Source: Paenibacillus anaericanus
GTDB lineage: Bacteria; Bacillota; Bacilli; Paenibacillales; Paenibacillaceae
DNA: 64,000 nt
Reading direction: 5' to 3'
NCBI RefSeq assembly: GCF_003994475.1
Contig: NZ_RZNY01000020.1
Coordinates: 28,822 to 92,821 of the forward strand
Below the pieces are notes generated by a model. It searched no databases. It was not told where the DNA came from and saw nothing but the letters and a program-made list of their open reading frames with translations. This document shows, piece by piece, positions 63,007 to 64,000 of the stretch (the stretch's first letter is position 1; the number at the start of each line of letters is the position of its first letter). The translations under genes were made by a program, and so were the position numbers.

Positions 63007-64000
63007 GTGAAACTGGTTCCTAAGAAGGAGAACCGAACAGCAAAGGACAATGACAACATGCAGGGGGGGAAATCTGCTGACCAAGTGAGAAAGATCGTTC
63101 CTGGAGGTTTGAAAGGGAGAATATCATCTTTAAAGGAACACTTACCGAAACAGTTTAATCCATCGAAATCGGTTGGGATACGTTTATTTCTTATTTTCTT
63201 CATCGCTATTATGTTCTTTGTTCTTGCAATCGGTATCATTTCTTATCAGATGGCAAAGAACACGATTCAAGACAATGCAGAGCTAGCCAATCAACAAACA
63301 ATCGTACAAACCTCTCAAAAGTTAGATATTATTCTTCAGAAATATCGGGATAATTTGCAGCAAACATTCCTTGACGAAGAAATGCAGAAAGCAATTACAG
63401 ATGCTTTACTAAGTGATGTAACTGATTATGATCGTTTTGTTACATCGACGAAGCTACAAACAAGACTGAATACATTCTCACTTACTTCTCCAGGTGTAAT
63501 TGGAACATATATGATGGGTGAGGAGGATAATTTTGACATTGTAACAACGGGGAATGTGGATCAAAAATTCCTGGATTCAATCAAGGAGCAACCTTGGTAC
63601 GATACAGTGTCGAAATCTTCTGAAACGTTTTGGACTAATGTAACCGATTACGAAAGCTCGGGTTCAGGTGTATTTAGATTGGTAAGATCGATTCAGAGTG
63701 TAAACGGTATGAAACGCTTTATATTGGTTGCTGATATTAGACTAGACATCCTTACGCAATACCTGAATGAATTGGATCTAGGAGAGGGTTCACGTGTTCA
63801 GCTATTAACTAATGATAATACTGTCGTGACTTCTTCGGTAGCAGAACAAGAAGGTAAGACCACGGATGTTGATCTCAGCAAAGTTGGTACTGAGCTATTA
63901 GGTGGTATACGTACGAAAGACGGAAATAAGCAACCCGTTCTGGCGGTTTATAATACTCAAGCTACTTCAGGATGGAAGCTACTAGGCACCATTCCAACAG
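63007..64000 (+). CDS. Methyl-accepting chemotaxis protein (partial, 3' end outside window)
   Basis: An open frame from GTG 63007 (GGTGGGTGAT upstream) runs off the right edge after 331 codons. A basic cytoplasmic lead of about 58 residues precedes one membrane helix (59-80, 'RLFLIFFIAIMFFVLAIGIISY'), then a dCache-like extracytoplasmic sensor with a 'PWYDTV' segment and 'VFRLVRSIQSVNGMKRFILVADIRLDIL'. The HAMP and signalling domains would lie beyond the window, so a histidine kinase or other dCache protein cannot be excluded. Confidence 0.7.
   Translation, partial: MKLVPKKENRTAKDNDNMQGGKSADQVRKIVPGGLKGRISSLKEHLPKQFNPSKSVGIRLFLIFFIAIMFFVLAIGIISYQMAKNTIQDNAELANQQTIVQTSQKLDIILQKYRDNLQQTFLDEEMQKAITDALLSDVTDYDRFVTSTKLQTRLNTFSLTSPGVIGTYMMGEEDNFDIVTTGNVDQKFLDSIKEQPWYDTVSKSSETFWTNVTDYESSGSGVFRLVRSIQSVNGMKRFILVADIRLDILTQYLNELDLGEGSRVQLLTNDNTVVTSSVAEQEGKTTDVDLSKVGTELLGGIRTKDGNKQPVLAVYNTQATSGWKLLGTIPT

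Overview
The window looks like chromosomal DNA of a Paenibacillus-type, spore-forming Gram-positive bacterium, and nothing in it points to a phage or plasmid. The gene order is that of the Bacillus subtilis yajC-spoVB-secDF-recJ-apt-relA-dtd-hisS-aspS-tcdA-rarA-cymR-iscS-yrrD-alaS-yrzL-ruvX-yrzB-mltG-trhP1-trhP2 chromosome block, interrupted by sugar, cell-wall and accessory insertions. Separate SecD and SecF, frequent TTG/GTG starts with strong Shine-Dalgarno sites, and T-box leaders on tRNA synthetase genes all fit. This assignment is by synteny and protein character, not by a database search. No rRNA, tRNA, insertion sequence, prophage or CRISPR array was seen.

Layout. 1-12.8 kb: the yajC tail, membrane proteins (PAP2 phosphatase, YrzE, YrbG), the SpoVB flippase, ComN, SecD/SecF, a cation efflux protein, RecJ, Apt, a uracil permease and a DUF4870 protein. 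12.9-20.7 kb: stringent-response RelA, Dtd, two small unknown genes, then hisS and aspS behind a T-box leader; the hisS-aspS gap holds a tandem array of GAA-loop hairpins. 20.8-29.9 kb: a maltodextrin island (LacI-type regulator, MdxE/F/G transporter, GH13 and GH31 glycosidases) with three matching operator-like palindromes. 30-36.4 kb: tcdA, an MFS exporter with a 32-bp perfect palindrome in its promoter, a winged-helix regulator, HelD, an HNH protein and a CD3324-family protein.

36.4-49.9 kb: an unannotated leader-like mini-gene, rarA, mnmA, cymR, then a MurNAc recycling operon (murQ-murP-mupG-murR) whose promoter carries both a palindromic operator and a cre-like site, a large hairpin element, glycolate oxidase glcD-glcF, cysteine desulfurase, a PRC-barrel protein and a small zinc-ribbon protein. 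50-53.6 kb: a HxlR regulator divergent from an FAD monooxygenase, GTP cyclohydrolase II and RibD, with no FMN riboswitch or later riboflavin genes; this is the best candidate for an undescribed pathway here. 53.7-64 kb: YrrI, alaS with an Ala T-box, YrzL, RuvX, two tandem DUF1292 proteins, MltG, the tRNA-hydroxylation pair TrhP1/TrhP2, and the start of a chemoreceptor gene cut by the window edge.

Functional themes: protein export, translation fidelity and tRNA modification (dtd, hisS, aspS, alaS, tcdA, mnmA, iscS, trhP1/2), recombination and repair (recJ, rarA, ruvX, helD), and local catabolic operons each carrying its own regulator.
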